From Hofstenia miamia (taxonomy: Eukaryota; Xenacoelomorpha; Acoela; Hofsteniidae): a DNA stretch of 64,000 nucleotides. The notes beneath the pieces were generated by a model. It was given only the letters and a program-made list of their open reading frames with translations. It did not search any database and was not told the DNA's origin. The position numbers and the translations under genes are program-made. This document shows, piece by piece, positions 61,801 to 64,000 of the stretch (position 1 is its first letter; each line of letters opens with the position of its first letter). The DNA is taken from assembly GCA_900660155.1 (NCBI GenBank), contig CABFPE010000430.1, positions 290,589 to 354,588 on the forward strand. The letters run 5' to 3'.

Positions 61801-63954
61801 ATATAATCAGAATTGTCAACGAGCCGCATTTCCTAGATCGGCTCTTTTAAATTTTTTGTAAGCTCGGCTCGGCTCGCCACATAAAAAGTTTGAATGAGGC
61901 TCGGTTTAGCTGGGTATTTTTTTAAAAATATTGTGCTCAAAGAATTTTTTACATAACTATTCCTATTATTTAATAAAAATTTCTTAAATAAGATTATAGG
62001 AAAGGCATACTGACTGCAAAAAATAAGAAAAATCTCCATAATCAAATTAACAAGCACTACTATGAACTTGCTTTGCCTAAAATAGGCTCGTTTTGGGCTC
62101 GTTGTATATCAAATACTGTACTCAAGCTCGGCTCGGCTCGGTTAGGCGCGGCTCTTTAGAAGCTCGGCTCGTTGATAAGTCTGTATATAATAGTGCAAAT
62201 GGAAAATAGATTGCACATATTTTTCAAGGACGTTAATATATTAATAGTGAATTATGAAAGTTGACAATACAAGCTTATATTAATTGTCAGCCTACCGATT
62301 TTTAACACATTTCTTGGAGTCGTGAGCCCTGTATATTAACGTCCTTGATATTGTTAATTTTTAAACAAATATCATTGTATTTAAGTTTAAGAATACATTA
62401 AAGTGATCATATACCAGTATGAACCGGAGAGCCCTTCACTGTTCCAAATTTTATATTTTTCTGATAAGCTAAATTCTGCAAAGAGTCTATAGGAGTCTCC
62501 ATTCTGTTGACTGTGAGAAAGGCAGCTAAATTAGCGGTGTACATTGCAGTAACAGTCAATGAAAAAAACCACCAAATTGTGCCAATTATTCGGCCAGAAA
62601 GTGTTGCTGGCTGAATATCTACGCCTAAGAATAGCAGTAAACCAAAATATTTGGTAGATGTTAAATTACCTTGCATCATAATGGAAGAGATCATGAACCA
62701 AACTGAGTTTTGTAAATTGAATTTAGAAAGATCTGTGAAACCAGACAATTCGTTGATACGTTCTGCGGAAGGACTTATTCTAGTTACCAAGAACATCAGC
62801 AGCCCAACTGCAACCACAAGAGCTAAATGCTTACACTATATATGATATTATGATAGTTATGATCAAATATTTGTCAATATGAATAATTTTGTTGAATATT
62901 GAAATTTTTATAAAATTATTACATAATAGATTACACATTGTCGGCAAAACACATCATGATGCACTTACGGATTGAGCAGTACAATATTCACATAAATCTA
63001 TTTATACTGCATACCAACGTTTAAAATTTCTGAATTCAGGTTCAGGTCTCCCATTAGTTTTGAATAGGTTCAGGTCAGATGACAGATCTTGCCAATCAAA
63101 GAGACATTATTTTGAAATGCATTTCAATTTGAGGAAATCCGTAAATTTTCAATATGATTATCAACGATTCACTTTGAAACATTAGCAGTTGGGCTATATA
63201 TGGTTGGAAATATAATGGACCACCATCACTAGCAGAACAACACTCATAAGCCATAACCTTTAGCAGATCTTAGCTGATAAATTACCAATAACAAATCAAC
63301 ATAGAAAAAATTTATTATATGTAAGACTCAATGGTAACAATCGGCGACGAACTTAGTCTGCTTATAAGTAAAATGGAAAGGTATGAAAGCAAAGTACCTG
63401 TTATCATAATGTAGTTTTCTCGCCTTTATTTGTGATAAACGGCTCTCATATATATATATATATTAGGGCCCTGCGAGTACTCGAAATTCGAGTCGAGTTC
63501 GAGTCGAATTGGTGATTACGTATAATGTCGAGGAATCCAACAAACTTTTATAATTTACCCCAAATTGTAGGTCTTCAGGCATGGTTTCTCTTATTTAGTT
63601 TCGCATGTTGTATCTTTTCCCTACATTTATATAAGGCAGCATAGTTATATATAGCTTAGCCTACCGACTCGAATCTAAAAATGTCAACTCGCAGGGGCTT
63701 AATATATATATATTCCGTGGAGAATTATTGTCCACTTTTTCATTGATACGAAGTATTGTGTAAAAAATGAAATTACCTGCAAATGATACCCATACAGATA
63801 GATTAAGTGGTGCAAAAAAGCCAAAACCATTGTCCACATTTTTATTCTTACGAATGATAATGCCAACACTGTAATCCATAAATTGGTAACTAAAGTCCAC
63901 ACAGTTCTGACGAGCTGCAGTTATAATCATGCCTGAAACTGCCATGTCAGCTCT
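49858..63954 (-). CDS. Delta-like ionotropic glutamate receptor, C-terminal 439 aa (8 exons; 5' part outside window)
   Basis: This encodes a ligand-gated ion channel subunit of the postsynaptic membrane. Exons in transcript order are 63777-63954, 62670-62822, 62415-62624, 60916-61082, 59432-59535, 57853-57980, 51942-52038 and 49858-50140; all splice phases match. Exon 1 seen here ends ligand-binding lobe S1 (RADMAVSGMIITAARQ, then MDYSVGIIIRK and FFAPLNLSVW, closest to GluD). Exons 2-3 encode M1, the pore loop and M3 with YTANLAAFLT. S2 follows with GTVKGSPV and NYAFMWDDA, then GYGIA and LQEHGQLDKLKAKW. The M4 exon ends ATITEIWW and the last exon gives a 93-aa cytoplasmic tail ending KTSCV. 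The tail exon is joined only by phase and an open frame, so it is less certain. The pore Q/R-site position is Met. A 45-nt intron with no in-frame stop splits the pore loop. TIMP and several DNA transposons sit in its introns. Class assignment is from remembered sequences only. Confidence 0.9.
51043..51172 (+). repeat. Dispersed copy of the 199-bp repeat
   Basis: AAATCTAGTAAATTTAGAG through ACTGACGATG to TTAATTAAGCTCCT matches the middle of the 46937 tandem unit with a few differences. It lies in the intron between the M4 and tail exons of the receptor. Confidence 0.85.
53893..55245. mobile_element. Possible DNA element in the receptor intron
   Basis: TTGCCAATGACCCATGGG at the left is mirrored by CCATTGGCAA at about 55223, and GGGTCA-type motifs cluster near both ends (53906-53970, 55128-55185). 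Between them is an open frame (54662-54880) with no recognised family. The evidence is weak: short inverted ends and motif clustering only. Confidence 0.25.
55750..56409 (-). CDS. TIMP: Tissue inhibitor of metalloproteinases (TIMP), intronless
   Basis: TIMPs are secreted inhibitors whose free N-terminal cysteine chelates the catalytic zinc of matrix metalloproteinases. The 219-aa ORF has a start, a stop and no intron. Residues 1-17 form a hydrophobic signal peptide (MITIVCLLSLCVSSVFS); predicted cleavage leaves CNCVVHPQTQFC at the mature N terminus, the C-x-C and HPQ..FC hallmark. ADFAIRGKIV corresponds to the VIRAK motif. The mature chain has 14 cysteines by my count (12 is usual), including CGVP, NRCNW and NCACDIFQIC, and MKSLKRRYARNCAC matches the end of the netrin-like domain. 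It lies inside the large intron 52039-57852 of the glutamate receptor gene on the same strand. Vertebrate TIMPs have several introns and often nest in synapsin introns, so an intronless copy in another neuronal gene is unusual. A candidate AATAAA on the minus strand lies about 240 nt past the stop. Confidence 0.93.
   Translation of the reverse strand: MITIVCLLSLCVSSVFSCNCVVHPQTQFCNADFAIRGKIVSKRSETLITGHRKLTTIYYEARANAVYKKPEFHTRPFLNFSSYSFSNCGVPDLVIGEKYFISGIYNEEFNEFQINRCNWVQRWYDLSNFQMKSLKRRYARNCACDIFQICRNNVCVDKEDQFHPTTCNWSFNENIPETSCYSTDAFCRLKTSKINGNARCFWKKKASFKDCQRMKVQKS
57656..57730. mobile_element. 75-bp hAT-type MITE with perfect 8-bp target duplication
   Basis: ACCACTAT occurs at 57648-57655 and again at 57731-57738. 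Inside, GGCGTACGCAGGA mirrors TCCTTGCGTACGCC, and GGGGACAT pairs with ATGTCCC, so the whole insert folds back. It lies about 120 bp past the donor of receptor exon 57853-57980. Confidence 0.8.
58958..59359. mobile_element. 402-bp hAT-type MITE with perfect 8-bp target duplication
   Basis: TTTTAAAA flanks it at 58950-58957 and 59360-59367. The left end TAGTGTGCCGACG mirrors the right end TAGGGTGCGACGG. GTATAC palindromes are clustered near both ends. It lies 72 bp past the donor of receptor exon 59432-59535. Confidence 0.8.
60142..60721 (-). mobile_element. DD37D mariner-like deletion derivative
   Basis: Terminal repeats CAGGGTGGTCGCTAGAAAAG are perfect over the quoted 20 bases and continue for about 10 more on both ends, with TA on either side. 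The minus-strand 140-codon ORF (60664-60242) keeps only the transposase C-terminal half: WTWQHDDASAHTAK (second Asp), FIEPEDWPSKSADLNVMDYC (third Asp), giving 37 intervening residues (maT-like spacing). The first catalytic Asp and DNA-binding half are missing, so it is non-autonomous but may respond to a full-length relative. It lies in a receptor intron. Confidence 0.88.
61817..62174. mobile_element. MITE rich in AGCTCGGCTCG, 358 bp
   Basis: Left end CAACGAGCCG is the exact inverse of right end CGGCTCGTTG. Subterminal AGCTCGGCTCG motifs repeat near both ends. I see no matching 8-bp flanks. It lies in a receptor intron. Confidence 0.6.
62625..62669 (-). other. 45-nt intron in the receptor pore loop
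   Basis: It begins GTAATT and ends TTCTTAG on the minus strand. Removal joins MMQ-G to VDIQPATLSGR, matching the family. It is 15 codons long with no in-frame stop, so unspliced RNA stays translatable. Confidence 0.85.
63464..63701. mobile_element. MITE inserted in a TA repeat, 238 bp
   Basis: TAGGGCCCTGCGAG at the left mirrors CTCGCAGGGGCTTA at the right, and GAGTCGAGTTCGAGTC-like motifs are subterminal. ATATATAT flanks both sides, compatible with an 8-bp duplication but not proof in a TA repeat. It ends 75 bp from receptor exon 63777-63954. Confidence 0.65.
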
Positions 63955-64000
63955 CTATGATTAAAAAAGTGAGTATGTGTGTCTATTGAATTATTCATAC

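Noticed and set aside
62625-62669. Treating the pore region as a single exon with a 15-aa insertion
   Set aside because: Exact GT-AG borders and restoration of the conserved filter sequence favour an intron; the insertion is kept only as a possible retained isoform.

Overview
The window is nuclear DNA from an animal that is probably not a vertebrate. It is AT-rich, has GT-AG introns, and carries animal genes (a delta-like ionotropic glutamate receptor, a TIMP, VPS45 and CK2 beta) among many LINE, mariner and hAT copies. Intron sizes are strongly bimodal: several VPS45 introns are only 41-57 nt, while others reach 8 kb and are packed with transposons. I cannot assign a phylum from sequence alone.

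Four host genes can be supported. (1) Casein kinase 2 beta, minus strand, 1582-5650, four coding exons, complete at 223 aa. (2) VPS45, an endosomal Sec1/Munc18 protein, plus strand, 26425-46437, fifteen coding exons, complete at 562 aa; every splice phase closes. (3) The 3' part of a delta-like ionotropic glutamate receptor, minus strand, 49858-63954, eight exons giving the last 439 aa; the N-terminal part lies beyond base 64000. (4) An intronless TIMP, minus strand, 55750-56409, nested in the receptor intron just upstream of its M4 exon. VPS45 and the receptor converge tail to tail.

The rest is mostly transposon. 1-1083 holds two MITE-like elements. 6334-9545 is a LINE with an intact 1001-codon ORF2 and a 2A-like motif. 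11100-13203 is a decayed hAT element. 13203-24415 mixes LINE fragments, a decayed hAT and a plant-type DD39D mariner relic. VPS45 intron 2 holds a nest: a LINE with a restriction-like endonuclease interrupted by a second LINE, then a third LINE with an esterase-like ORF1. VPS45 intron 7 holds an intact DD34D mariner ORF and an older mariner relic. The receptor introns hold a DD37D deletion derivative and several hAT-type MITEs, two with perfect 8-bp target duplications.

The assembly has weak points. Single-N joins lie at 11211, 12773 and 31812. The last joins two identical 1166-bp copies and the second joins two similar 252-bp copies, so both look like overlapping contigs that were not merged. 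A 61-N gap lies in an ATT repeat at 35169-35229.

I saw no retrovirus, LTR element, Polinton, CRISPR array or credible tRNA or rRNA gene.
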